A stretch of DNA of 64,000 nucleotides from Epiperipatus broadwayi. Lineage: Eukaryota > Onychophora > Udeonychophora > Euonychophora > Peripatidae. Both the position numbers and the translations under genes were made by a program. The DNA lies in assembly GCA_028023455.1 (NCBI GenBank), contig JAQFVV010012512.1, forward strand, positions 2,949,935 to 3,013,934, written 5' to 3'. The notes under the pieces are model-generated. The model had not been told where the DNA came from, made no database searches, and worked only from the letters and a program-made list of their open reading frames with translations. Numbering within the stretch: position 1 is the stretch's first letter; each line of letters opens with the position of its first letter. Positions 46,296 to 58,918 of this stretch are shown one piece after another.

Positions 46296-49200
46296 ATATA
46301 TAATGATGCAATCTTTCCAAATTAATTGTCACAGGATCTTTGTGCCTTTTTCATGCCATCAAATGGTGATAAAGTCTAACCATTGGGATGCCTAGTGTCT
46401 AAACAAGCATGGGATGATTTAAAAGAAAGTTCTCATGGATTTGGAATGAAATTGCTACAAAATCAGGAACTTTATGAGTTTGACTTCATCATGGGAATTG
46501 TTCTAAGTGGTAGGAGTTTGAAAATATTCAGCATGTGCAAATAAAAGAAAGATACCATCTGTTAAAGACTCTGAAGCCACTCTTACAAATTTGAACCCTT
46601 TATTTTTAAAGAATTCTAAGTTTTCATTTAATTTTGATACTTTTGAATATTTTGTATTTATATTTTTGTGTATACTGAGAGTTGAGTTATGATTTTTCTC
46701 ACCTTTTTACTCATTTGCAGAAAAGATTTTTTTTCTAAAATCTTAAAATGTAAAGAACCCATTATGCTTAAATTTTGATAGAGAAAAATATAACTACATA
46801 ACTCTCGGTATATATATATACAATTTATATATGTTTGTAAATAAAATCTTACCATAATTGGGTGCATTAGACTTGACATCTGGACATTGACTTAAGGGAC
46901 AAAGGTAAGATTTTTAAACATTCACATTTAATTAGGTATTTAGTATATAAAGTTAAATATTCATTTTACTTACTGTTTGTATGACTAACCATCTTATGGA
47001 TGACTTCTATCTATAAAACATAAATTAGCAATCTATACACATAAGTTTAATATACATCCACAGGACACAATTTCATTAAACATTAAATATCTAATAATAT
47101 AGCTTGATTCTTGGGATAATAGATACATTATTCTGTATTGTCGTGCATTGTAATTTTATTTTTTAAATTGAGATGTTTAATATTTAACTTACATCTAGTT
47201 GTATTATAGTAAAGACACATAATATTTAACTTACATCTAGTTGTATTATAGTAAAGACACATATCTATACTTTATTATATTCATGTTTATATTTTTATTA
47301 ATTTATAATTGTTATAAATCTGGAATTCAGATTTTGTTAATAAATATTTGATGTTTGAAGTTAAAATCCTTGTTTCTCTGGTCTCTAGATTATCAAGCAG
47401 CATTCATATTTCACTCACCAGGAGGATATCTATTATACATGTTCACATATTTTTATATGTTCATAATATTTGCATGTGAGGACTTAAGAATATATTCATT
47501 AGTAGAAAAGCCATTAGGGACCTATATAGAGGTTGTATAATTGTCATCCTATTTAAATCCATCCTTGAGGAGAGTTAAAGGCAAATTTCTTCACTGAGTT
47601 TGAATTCTGAGACATAATATGACCTGTAAGTTGGAAGGGCTCTGGGTATAACATCTTCAATTGTATTTTGGCCAAATTTTAAAATTTAGCTCAACTGTTG
47701 CAGACAAGCTCAATCAACAATATTCCATTTTTTGTCATTTCATTTTGATACATTGAGCATCCGAATGGGAATTGAGCCAGTCAGTAGTTCATTACAGTAT
47801 ATATCTTTATTTTTTTATTTTTTTAAAAAAACTTTATTAGTGAAATATATGTTTACAAACTGTGATGTTCAGATGAGAGCATGTCTCAGCAGGAGCATTA
47901 CTTGGGAACTAGAACTATCAGACCTATTTATCACTACTATTTATCAGAACTATTTATTTATTTATTTTTTAATTACTGAATTATAGTTAGCTTACAGTTT
48001 ATTATCATGGAGGAAATCTAGCTATCAACTTCATCTACTATTATAATACTGCATTTTTCTTTCATCGATTTAAATTGCTTTTACTTTTCTTATGTTTAGA
48101 ATTTTTTTTTTCTAATCTTGCAATGTTACAATTACATCTTATTTTACTATTTTAAAAGGATCAGTCTTTTAAATTTTTATAATTCTTTAATAACTTCATT
48201 CATTTCCATTTCTAATTTATATCTTTATATATGGGTATATAAACATGCACATACATATTACTTACCCCAAGTTCAAAGATTAGCTTTAAATTTCTGAACT
48301 CAGAAAATAGTCACTAAAAGACTTGGAAAGCTTTATCTTTATTTTAGAATGCTGGTGAGAATTTGATTATGACTCACTTGGTGCATTCTTTCAAAATGTA
48401 CTTGTTTGCCAATTGGTGTCATTGTATTTTTCCTTGTGCAGCTGATACTATTTAGCAATCAGACATCCCTAAGGGAGAGAGCTTTTGCTCTGCTGATGTC
48501 CTGCTATCATGCATTTACTTTATTCTATTCTGCCTCCCTTTGACTAGTATCATCCTAAGATCACCTTTTATAATGCAGCATTTGTACAGTAATTGCTGTT
48601 AATAGATATTCCATAGTTCCATGTGGAGGAAAATGAGAAATTACTTTGACCATCCTTCTTTGGTCTGTCATATGATTCATTGATAGCCATCATCTTTCCC
48701 TGCATACTAAGCTACCACTTTATGTTTTACTCTTTACTTGAGTATAGGTTTCTGGTCCTCATGAACCTTCTATGCCCTGCTTTTGCTAAGTACTTGCTGC
48801 TCGAATGGTATTTTCTATGGGTAAATGTATCTACTTTACCCAAATTTCCATTGATCCCTGTGGAAATTTTTTTTCCTCTTGGGGCTATTAATTTCAATAG
48901 TGAATGTTATTTGTACTCCCATTTCACTGAACTTTCCTCAACATAATAAATATGAGTCAATGGAATTAGACAGAAAAGAAGACTTTGCTTCATGTGATTC
49001 CAAACTCAACCATAGTGAACTAGTAGCAGCAGTTGGACTTGCACTCTCTTGCATTGAGTTATAACTTCATGGTATGTCATAATCATTACAGTTAAAACTC
49101 TCCTCTAATCTTTTTTCTAACACTTATTATCATGATAGAAAAAATACAATAATTAAAAATGTTTTCCATATCTTGATAGAAAGAGTTAATGATGCTTCTC

Positions 49201-49367
49201 AATTCACTTTAACTCTTTTAAGAACAATTCTGTCACATTTTATCAAAATATGTTATATAAGCATTAATTAAGAATATTTGCTAATCAAAATAGAAAGTGG
49301 AATTTTATAATTACCAGTATATCTACTGTAGCATAAAAACATGCTTGTTTTAATTTCAAAATCAGAT
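46296..49367. other. AT-rich noncoding DNA
   Basis: No gene supported. Contains the 42-bp tandem duplication at 47179. A strong acceptor (TTTCTCTGGTCTCTAG ending 47390) is followed by a 50-codon open frame without motifs, which I do not call. Somewhat more complex text at 48430-49070 could not be assigned. Confidence 0.45.
47179..47262. repeat. Perfect 42-bp tandem duplication
   Basis: The unit beginning AATATTTAACTTACATCTAG is present twice without a single difference, so the event is recent or the region was affected by assembly. Confidence 0.9.
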
Positions 49368-49377
49368 AATATTAATT

Positions 49378-50715
49378 CATCATCATCATCAACCATTATC
49401 AATTCACTGCAGGATGAAGGTGTCTCCAAGTGTAAATCATCTCCAATCTTTAGCTTCTCTTCTCCACATCACCCCTATACACTTTCTTATTTCATCCATC
49501 CAAATCACATGTGGTCTCTACCTGGGTCTTTTACAATATCTTGGAATCCAGTTTAAAATTTAGAATGTCCATCTATTATCATCTCTTCTAGCAATATGTC
49601 TAGCCCAACTCCACTTCAATCTTTTACTTTTTTTAATGAGGTCAGTAACACCTGTTTTTTTCTTACCTATACATTTCATTTTTGTACTCTTCTTGTTACG
49701 TCCAACATACATCCCTCCATACTTCTTTGAGTGGTCTGAAGTCTCTGTATTGCTCTTCTATTAAATGGCCAAGTCTCAGATCCATAGGTAAGAACTAATA
49801 AAACACATGTGTTAAAAACCTTCCTTTTCAAACACATAGGCATATTTCCTTTTAGTATCAAGTTATTTCTACCAAAAGCACTCCAACCAAGTTTAATTCT
49901 ATGATTAATTTCCTCCATTATGTTTCCATCTGTATTAATAATCTGACCAAGGTATTTGTAACTGTTAACTTTTTTTTATTTATCATAATCAATCTTTATT
50001 TTCATATTTTGAGCAAATCAATTAAACATAGCTCTAATCTTTATAACATTTTTCTTTAGTCCTACTTTCCTACTTTTATCTGATAATTCCTGAAACATTT
50101 CCTGCAGCTCTGAATCATTATTTGCAAAAACAACTACATAATCAGCAAAGTCTAAATGACTTAAATAATCTCCATTAACTTTCACTCTTTTAGTTTCCCA
50201 TTTTAATCCACAAAATACTTCTTGCAGCACTGCTGTAAAAGGTTTTGGAGATATAGAGTCACCTTGTCTTACACCTTTATCAATGCTGACTTTTTCAGTA
50301 TCATTATGTAATCTAATTGTTGCTGTTGCATTTTTATAAATATTTTTTTTAAAATATGACAATATCCTGGATCTATACCTTGATGATTCAATCCTTTAAT
50401 CACTGAAGAAATGTTTATAGAATCAAATGCCTTTTCATAATCTACAAATCCAAAACATAATGACAACTCATATCCATTTGTCCTTTCTATAACTTCTCTC
50501 TATTTATCTGGATATGATCTACTGTACTAAAACTACTTTTAAATCCAGATTGTTCTCTTCGTTGGTGGAAATCCAATGTTCTCTGTAGACCAGTTGTAAT
50601 TATCTTGGTAAAAATTTTATATAAAACTGATAAAAGGCTGACAGGTTTGTAATTTCTAATATCTTCTTTAGCACCTTTTTAAAATATTAATATTATTACT
50701 GCATTCTTCATATAG
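49378..50715 (-). pseudogene. RTE reverse transcriptase, 3' half (sense segment)
   Basis: It runs from the finger region through [27 protein letters not shown] and HLDFADYVVVFA to the C-terminal region and the CATCATCATCATC tail. FADY replaces the catalytic FADD, and several frameshifts break the frame (for example at 50018 and 50269). This copy is dead. Confidence 0.85.
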
Positions 50716-50903
50716 TATTCATATAGTATACAAACATGGATGGGTTGCTCACCAACACACATTAGCTAGCATGGTGAGTTTATTGGCTTTTTACTTCTCA
50801 GTTTAAGATCAAGAAACACCATGGTCTTTCTTCTCAGTGCCTGATAAGGCAGAATGAATGTTTGTGTAAATGGTAAATATTTTACCAATACATATATACA
50901 ATT

Positions 50904-52515
50904 ATGACAGACAAAAATAAAGCATTGCCCTTATTCTCAGGAGGCTGTAAAGTCATCAACCAAGGCAACGGTTGGTGGCTGAAGGTAGAGCATGCTAAGA
51001 ATCTCCTGATTGCAGACCCAGGCTGCCATTTGATGATGACATTTTATTTAGGTACTTACAACTGCATATCACTGCCAAGTGAAGGAAGATTGCAAGAATT
51101 AAAAAAAGAATTGTCTTATATTAAATGGGACATTATTGGACTTTGTGAAGTTAGAAGAAAAGGTGAAGAGACAATTGATTTACAAAGTGGACATATACTC
51201 TATTATAAAGGCACAAATATTGGAAATACAAGTGGAGTAGGATTCATTATAAATAAAAAGTGGAAGAACAATATTGTGGAGATTGATGGTGTATCAGACA
51301 GAGTGGCAAGATTAGTTATACAACTTAATAGCAGATACCAAATGCAGATAATCCAGGTTTATGCCCCAACAAGTTCTCATAGTGATAAAGTAGTAGAAGA
51401 TTTTTATATGGATGTACAAAAGGCTTTTGATCAGAGTAAATAACATTTTAAAATTGTTATGAAAGATTTTAATGCTAGAATTGGTAAACAAATGAAAGAT
51501 AAAAATGCTGTAAGTAATTTTCATTACAGTAATTAAAATGAGAGATGACATAGACTTATGGAGTTTGCAGAAAAAGAAAAACTTTATATTATGAATTCTT
51601 CTTTTGAGAAAAATGTTAAAAGAAAATGGACATGGAAGCATCCAAATAAAGGTATAGCAGAATTGGATTATATTTTCACTAACAGGAAATACATATTAAA
51701 GGATTGTAATGTTCTTAATAAATTTAACACAGGAAGTGATCATCGATTAGTAAGGTGTAAGATACGTGTTAATGTAAAACTAGAGAGACAAAAATTATTA
51801 AGAAAAACAATATTTACAGTTGATATTCCTAAGCTTCAGAAACATACTAATATGTTTAAATTAGAACTTACAAATTGGTTTTAAGTATTAGTAGATTTTG
51901 AACATGATTCAGATTTGAATGAAATTAATATGAAAATAACTGATACACTTTTAAAAACTGCAACAAAGATAGCTGGTAGACAAAAGTAGCAATTGACCAA
52001 TAAAATTTTTACTGAGACTAGAGAATTTATGAAGAAAAGAAGTAATATGAAGATATACAAAAATGATGCATTAAAAAGAATTGAAAATCTCAAATTTTGT
52101 AAAATGATGTAGAAAAGAGTTGAAAATGATATAAGACAGTATAACTGTGAACTAGCAAGGAAAGCTGTAGAAGAAAATTAAAGTCTCAAGAATGTAAAAC
52201 AACATTTTGGTATTGGTAGGAAATTTATATCTGCAATAAGAAGAAAAGATGGAAAATATTACTAAAAAGAGAGATGACATCATGAAATTGGTAGAAGATT
52301 TTTATCAAGAATTATATAGTAATAAAGAACAAGTACCTTCTATATCTATTACATCTTCTGAATTGCCCAGAATTTTAAATGAAGAAGTGAGACATGCAAT
52401 TAAATGTATAAAGAAAGGAAAGGCTCCAGGTAATGATGGAATTATAATTGATATATTAAAAGAAGCAGGTGAAGAAATACATTTTTTTTAGCAAAGTTAT
52501 ATACCAAATGTCTAA
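50904..52515 (+). pseudogene. RTE endonuclease and RT N-terminus (inverted segment)
   Basis: The frame opens MTDKNKALPLFSGG at 50904 and reads through [15 protein letters not shown] and [15 protein letters not shown] up to a stop at 51441. Endonuclease text continues after it ([28 protein letters not shown]) and then linker text to [20 protein letters not shown] near 52470. Several stops interrupt it. It is useful as the comparison that shows what copy 1 has lost or altered. Confidence 0.85.
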
Positions 52516-52659
52516 AATATTAATTAGATCTATTTATATGTTTAATTTATAATAAAAAACATAATCCTTAATTCTTATTTCAGTGTAATATAAAAAATAT
52601 TTTCAAAATTTTTTTGTCTGTTTGTTTTCACTTTTTCTTTCAACTTTATATAAATATAT

Positions 52660-54743
52660 TGTAACGATCGAAGGGAAAGTAGAGATCGAATCTAATGGCA
52701 AACTGCACTACACGGGTGCCATCTAAGCATTTGAGCCTAGAAAAATTTATAAAGTAGGCAGATACGTGCTGTTAAGATTCCACTTTATTTAAACATTCAG
52801 ATCGTTAGCCCAAGTCACTAGCTCAGTGGAACAGCAGAGATTATAAAATATAACTTTATATCTTAAATATAAAAAAATAAAAGCCACTGCCATAAATTAA
52901 CACATAAAAATATTTATTTACGCACATATAAAATCATTCTAATTTGAGGAATAAGTTTAACATTTTAGATTTTTATATTATTCTTTAAATTTACATTTAA
53001 CTAGATTGCAATAATGAGTTTAATATTTATTTAGTGAGTCGAGTATGAATAGACTATATAGATTGTATTTGAAAAGAAAAATGTTCTATCCCTTACTTCA
53101 CCTTAGGCCAAAAAGTTCGCAGTCAAACCAGCACCAATCCATCTGATACATTTATGTATTCAATGTAGCATGAAAATACGACAACACAAAATACTATACT
53201 GTCAGGAATGTACATCTGAACAGTAAGTAGAGTTAGAGAAGACATTGTCTGTCCACCAACAGGAATGCTACATCTCTTGGCGAGTAGAACAATAAACAAA
53301 AACTCCATAGGAATGGACTGTGGTCCTTTGCCGACTTACAAACCCATCCATAGGCAAACAGAAGGTGTGTGGCATATATATGCAATTTTTTCCATAGCGG
53401 ATCTCATACTACATCTACTAATTACACAAATATATCCAATCCATTGAGCTAATTCAACTACGAAATGAATAACCTAAGATTACCCTCCCTTAAACTATAT
53501 ATAACTTTACAAATCTATACAGCCATTCATGCCCAACTTAAATTTAACATTTATTATGTTCGCACAGATGAATTTTATAAAATTTGTTTTAAAATTTTGA
53601 GTATAGATTGGCTGCATAGATTCCACAGTTAAAAACATTCCAAAATAAACATAACCGATCAAAATACAAAGTCATCGATAATGTCAATTGCATAGGGAAT
53701 ACAAAAAAACCCAATAGCATTCATCATAAGACACTGCAGTTACATGATGACTTATATATTTCAATCGACTATGAAACAGCAACATAATTAACCGCTAATG
53801 AATCTATGCAACGTCTATACCCAACTTTAAATTTTATGCATTTAAATAATTTATACGATAAGTATTAATACAAATAAAAAATAATAAAATGGAAATGATG
53901 TTTATCAACACAAAATATATAAATTTAAACATTTTCAATTGATTTTAAACTTAAAAGTCAGATAGAAGTTCATAAGCTTGAACAAAAATTCTTAATTATT
54001 TTTAAATTTTAGAGTTCATGTCAATAGCTTACAGTAGAAGAGTCCAGGTTCCTGTTTTTTAATTCCCAAGATGTCTCCATTGGAAGACCGCTCTGATGTT
54101 CTGGAGGTAGCATTAGCTGGTTCCATTCTGGTATGACAGTCTTCTCATTTTTAAAATAATTGAGAGAGAACAACAAGTGTGTCTTGTCGCTCATCTCACC
54201 AATACAAGTTTGAAACAAAAAACTGTCAGAAAAACTGTATTTCTGTTTTTAAAGTATCCACACAGATTCAACCAACAAAATGTCACTAATCCATCCTTTT
54301 CATTCGGGTCCAGGCTGAGGCTTGGTGCTTCCATTGGTCAAGCTAATTTCTCTTTATTCTCTTATCTAATTTTCATCTGACTTTTTAATTACACAAGAGC
54401 CCTAAAGCTAGCTTGTTTTTCAATTAATAAACAATCACTTCCATTTACAGATTACAGAAATTAATTAATACCTGTTTTTATTTTTACCTATGTTATTTCT
54501 TTTTTAAAACTATTTTTACATTTAAATCTTTTTTTATAAAAAAAAAAGTACGTTCAAATACCTTTTTTTATTTATAAAAAAAAATATTTTTAAAGTTTAG
54601 CATCTGTGCGAATATATACGTTTAACAAACATTTTAATTTTAGCGTTTAGTTTTTTTTCTTTTTTTAATAGATTTTATTTTTATTTGTGAACTTTAAGAT
54701 TTTATTTTAAATTAAAGTTATGGCATATTTATATATCGTTACA
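52660..54743 (-). repeat. Family B LTR, downstream (3') copy
   Basis: Length 2084 bp, plus-strand ends TGTAACGATC and CGTTACA. Short frames inside (for example 53123-53308) recur in the other LTR and are not genes. Confidence 0.9.
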
Positions 54744-55265
54744 TATCAGTAAACTTCCTCAAAAAAATAAAAACATTAAAAAAAAAAAAAGAATTTACTT
54801 AGTGTTAGTAATTACATTACACAAATTTGTTATATATGAAATTTCAAAAGGACAAAACTTTTTTTTTAAAAGACAAAACAGTAATTACAAATATAATGAT
54901 AAAAAAATGTTGACTGATGATTCCTTACTACCAGCTAAATTTTTGCCCCCTCCCTTCCAAGTTTTTTTTCTTCTACTTTTAAGTATTATTTAGGCCAGTT
55001 AAACGATTAGATTTTAAACAAGACTTTTTTTTTTAAAAAAAATTATGATTTATATTAATTAATTATGTTTTATTTATTACTTTTTGTTCCTCGTATTTAT
55101 CTTTACTTATGCACAATTTTTTTTACTGGCAGTACCTTTAAAACAAAATTTCAAACTGTAACTCCATGTCAATACAACAAATATATTTATACTAATTTCA
55201 GAAAAAATATTACGGGCATGATTCACTTTTAAAATTCTCAGGGCACTCGTGTTTATTAAAGATTG
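54744..55265 (-). other. Interior of family B element, noncoding
   Basis: Poly-A and poly-T rich, no coding content. The purine stretch GAGGAAG (minus strand, near 54756) close to the 3' LTR may be the polypurine tract. Confidence 0.6.
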
Positions 55266-55283
55266 GCCCCACATTGGGCGCCA
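55266..55283 (-). other. Primer-binding site, lysine-tRNA type
   Basis: The minus strand reads TGGCGCCCAATGTGGGGC, two bases from the LTR end. It differs at one position from the well-known site complementary to the 3' end of tRNA-Lys1,2 (TGGCGCCCAACGTGGGGC). Confidence 0.8.
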
Positions 55284-55285
55284 GT

Positions 55286-57357
55286 TGTAACGATCAAAGG
55301 GAAAGTGGAGATCAAATCTAACCACAAACTGCACTACACAGGCACCATCTAGGCATTTGAGCCTAGAAAAATTTGTAAAGTAGGCAGATATGTGCTATTA
55401 AGATTCCACTTTATTTAAATATTCAGATCATTAGCCCAAGTCACTAGCTCAGTGGAACAGCAGAGATTATAAAATATAACTTTATATCTTAAATATAAAA
55501 AAATAAAAGCCACTGCCATAAATTAACACATAAAAATATTTATTTATGCACATATAAAATGATTCTAATTTGAGGAATAAGTTTAACATTTTAGATTTTT
55601 ATATTATTCTTTAAATTTACATTTAACTAGATTGCAATAATGAGTAATATTTATTTAGTGAGTCGAGTATGAATAGACTATATAGATTGTATTTGAAAAG
55701 AAAAATGTTCTATCCCTTATTTCACCTTAGGCCAAAAAGTTCACAGTCAAACCAGCGCCAATCCATCTGATACATTTATGTATTCAATGTAGCATGAAAA
55801 TACAACACAAAATACTATACTGTCAGGAATGTACATCTGAACAGTAAGTAGAGTTAGAGAAGACATTGTCTCTCCACCAACAGGAATGCTACATCTGTTG
55901 GCAAGTAGAACAATAAACAAAAAACTCCATAGGAATGGACTGCGGTCCTTTGCTGACTTACAAACCCATCCACAGGCAAACAGAAGGTGTGTGGCATATA
56001 TATGCAATCCTGCCCATAGCGGAGCTCATACTACATCTACTAATTACACAAATATATCCAGACCATTGAGCTAATTCAACTACGAAACGAATAACCTAAG
56101 ATTACCCTCCCTTAAACTATATATAACTTTACAAATCTATACAGCCATTCATGCCCGACTTAAATTTAACATTTATTATGTTTGCACAGATGAATTTTAT
56201 AAAATTTGTTTTAAAATTTTGAGTATAGATTGGCTGCACAGATTCCACAGTTAAAAACATTCCAAAATAAACATAACCGATCAAAATACAAAGTCATCGA
56301 TAATGTCAATTGCATAGGGAATACAAAAAAACCCAATAGCATTCATCATAAGATGCCGCAGTGACATGATGACTTATATATTCCAATCGACTATGAAACA
56401 GCAACATAATTAACCGCTAACGAATCTATGCAACGTCTATACCCAACTTTAAATTTCATGCATTTAAATAATTTATACGATAAGTATTAATACAAATAAA
56501 AAATAATAAAATGGAAATGATGTTTATCAATGCAAAACATATAAATTTTAACATTTTCAATTGATTTTAAACTTAAAAGTCAGATAGAAGTTCATAAGCT
56601 TGAACGAAAGTTCTTAATTATTTTTAAATTTTAGAGTTCATGCTAATAGCTTACAGTAGAAGAGTCCAGATTCCTGTTTTTTAATTCCCACAATGTCTCC
56701 ATTGGAAGACCGCTCTGATGTTCTGGAGGTAGCATTAGCTGGTTCCATTCTGGTATCACAGTCTTTTCATTTTTAAAATAATTGAGAGAGAACGACAAGT
56801 GTGTCTGGTCGCTTGTCTCACCAAATCAAGTTCAAAACAAAAAACTGTCAGGAAAACTGTATTTCTCTTTTTATAGTATCCACACAGATTCAACCGACAA
56901 AATGTCACTAATCCATCCTTTTCATTCAGGTCCGGGCTGAGGCTTGGTGCTTCTATTGGTCAAGCTAATTTCTCTTTATTCTCTTATCTAATTTTCATCT
57001 GACTTTTTAATTACACAAGAGCCCTAAATCTAGCTTGCTTTTCAATTAATAAACAATCACTTCCATTTACAGATTATAGGAATTAATTAATACCTGTTTT
57101 TATTTTTACTTACGTTATTTTTTTTAAACTATTTTTATATTTAAATCTTTTTTTATAAAAAAAGTGCATTCAAATACCTTTTTTATTTATAAAAAAAAAT
57201 ATATTTAAAGTTTAGCATCTGTGCAAATATATACATTTAACAAATATTTTAATTTTAGTGTTTAGTTTTTTTCCTTTTTTAATAGATTTTATTTTTATTT
57301 GTGAACTTTAAGATTTTATTTTAAATTAATGTAACAGCATAATTATATATAGTTACA
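55286..57357 (-). repeat. Family B LTR, upstream (5') copy
   Basis: Length 2072 bp, same ends as its partner (TGTAACGATC ... GTTACA on the plus strand), differing by scattered substitutions, many of them C/T or G/A. Confidence 0.9.
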
Positions 57358-57433
57358 ATATGCAGCACACCATTATGTTGGTGTATGCTATGAGATGTAA
57401 CTATATTAATATATATATATCCTATGATTTCAG

Positions 57434-57592
57434 AAAACAATTATGCACAAGCAGTACTAATACCACTTGAACCAAAAGTTTGTCAACCAGGATTTACCTG
57501 GATAGAAAAGTATTCAATGTGTTTAACTTGTCCATCAACAGCAGCTTTTGAAAATGGTGTTTGTGTACCACTTGACTGATAATTAAAATAAA
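57434..57592 (+). CDS. Last exon of the small secreted cysteine-rich peptide gene
   Basis: The acceptor TATGATTTCAG ends at 57433. Two bases complete the codon left open by the exon ending at 26275, then 47 codons run to TGA (57577-57579), followed at 57587-57592 by AATAAA. The peptide has four cysteines in KVCQPGFTWIEKYSMCLTCP and ENGVCVPLD, spaced C-x12-C-x2-C-x10-C. With the signal peptide of the earlier exons the product is 68 residues, mature about 48, probably exported and disulfide-bonded. The PGF and ENGVC segments recall EGF/TNFR-like cysteine modules, but I cannot name a family. Additional phase 1-1 exons between 26275 and 57434 are possible. Confidence 0.65.
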
Positions 57593-58918
57593 TGATAAGT
57601 TTTCATTGGATTATAATTGCAAATATTTGTTATTTCTAATCTTTTATAAACACATATTGTATGTACGCATACTACAAATGACATATACATAAGAGATATA
57701 TCTTTTAACTTATAGAAGAAATATATACATTGAAACAGATATACTGTTTCATGTATATATTTAGAAGATCCCCCCTCTCCAAATTAAAAAGACTAATAAG
57801 TTTTTAAGTCAGACTAGTAATATTTTTTTTAAAAAAGGACTAATAACATTTTAAGGAAAACTAAATATTTTAAAGAAAAAGAAGAAGTAATGATAATTTG
57901 TTAATATATCAATTTGGTCAAATGAAAAGAAAATTCAACTTTTCAAAATGTTAAAAAAAAGCAAATATGTTTATATTTGCAATTAAAGAAAATATAAAGC
58001 TTTCTTTATTATCAATTAAATAAAAAAATCTTCAAACATTAAAACTGTGATTTTAAAAAAACTTCTATGACAGAATAAATGTAGATATCAAATCACCATG
58101 CTGCAGGCAATAAAAAAATCAAGATTCTAAAATGCATGAAGACAGATAATTGAAAATAGTCTAATTAAAAGTTTGTTTCCACCAATGAGAAACTGTCCAA
58201 TGATCTGGGGGATTAAAAACACGAACAAGAATAAAAAAGCTGCTACCAATGGAAAAAAATGAACAAGTAAGCTGAATCCGTTTGTCAGAAGGAAAAAAAT
58301 ATAAATAGTATGGAAAATCAGTAGAAATTATTATTAATGTTATTATAGGTAATTGAGTCAGATATATAAGATTTAGCTACAAGACTACTAAAAAAGTGAC
58401 TTAATGGAACCATCAAACAAACAGCCTACTGAAAAATCATCATAATATGATCTTTGGCTAAAGACCACTTGTCTTTGCTCCATCTGCAAAACATGTGAAC
58501 TCCAAACCTTGCCTAGAAGTTTTAATGTGCTGTTCAAGACAGACCTCCCCTCCTTTTATTTAGTAATGCAGTAATAAATGAAGACATGAAATTTAGAGAT
58601 TAGCAATTAAAAGTGATTTAATTACAATGAAATATAAATTAAAATTATAGCTATTAATTTTTATAAAACAAAAGAGAGAAAATGTTATATTATTAGTCTT
58701 AAAAAAAGTTTTCGCAATCAATTATTAACTTCAGTCAAAAGTTGATGATAGTTTTTTTTATCTTTATTTAAAAATGAAAACAAGAAATGAAAATCGTTAT
58801 TATTTAATTAAAAACACTCACACACATATATATGTATTATAGATTTCATTAGTTAAATGCCAATTATTTCATAAAATTTAAGATATGTTCAAATAATAGA
58901 AACACTTCTAATAATAAT
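57593..58918. other. Noncoding DNA downstream of the secreted-peptide gene
   Basis: Immediate 3' flank after the polyadenylation signal, then AT-rich DNA with no gene or repeat that I can define. Confidence 0.5.

Larger units (their letters stand above)
49368..52525 (-). mobile_element. RTE LINE copy with 5' inversion (twin priming) and 10-bp TSD
   Basis: The 3' part of the element (49378-50715) is on the minus strand and its 5' part (50716-52515) on the plus strand, joined head to head. The two parts abut in the element: the inverted part ends near the codons for LAKLYTKCL and the other begins at the codons for NAVIILI, leaving only some 25 bp missing. AATATTAATT flanks the whole at 49368-49377 and 52516-52525. 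One duplication around both parts means a single insertion, the product expected of twin priming in target-primed reverse transcription. Confidence 0.9.
52660..57357 (-). mobile_element. Family B LTR element with long LTRs and a 542-bp interior
   Basis: Two direct repeats of about 2.08 kb surround only 542 bp. ATAT flanks both ends (52656-52659 and 57358-57361). A primer-binding site fixes the minus orientation. No Gag or Pol frame exists in the interior or LTRs, so this is a non-autonomous element that must have used proteins of another gypsy element. The LTRs are similar to each other and more diverged from the solo copy at 36376. The right end lies 76 bp before the putative last exon at 57434. 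Confidence 0.9.

Noticed and set aside
47391-47540. Strong splice acceptor followed by a 49-codon frame in a phase compatible with the exon ending at 26275
   Set aside because: Hydrophobic low-complexity text, no nearby AATAAA and no motif; a weaker terminal exon than the one at 57434.
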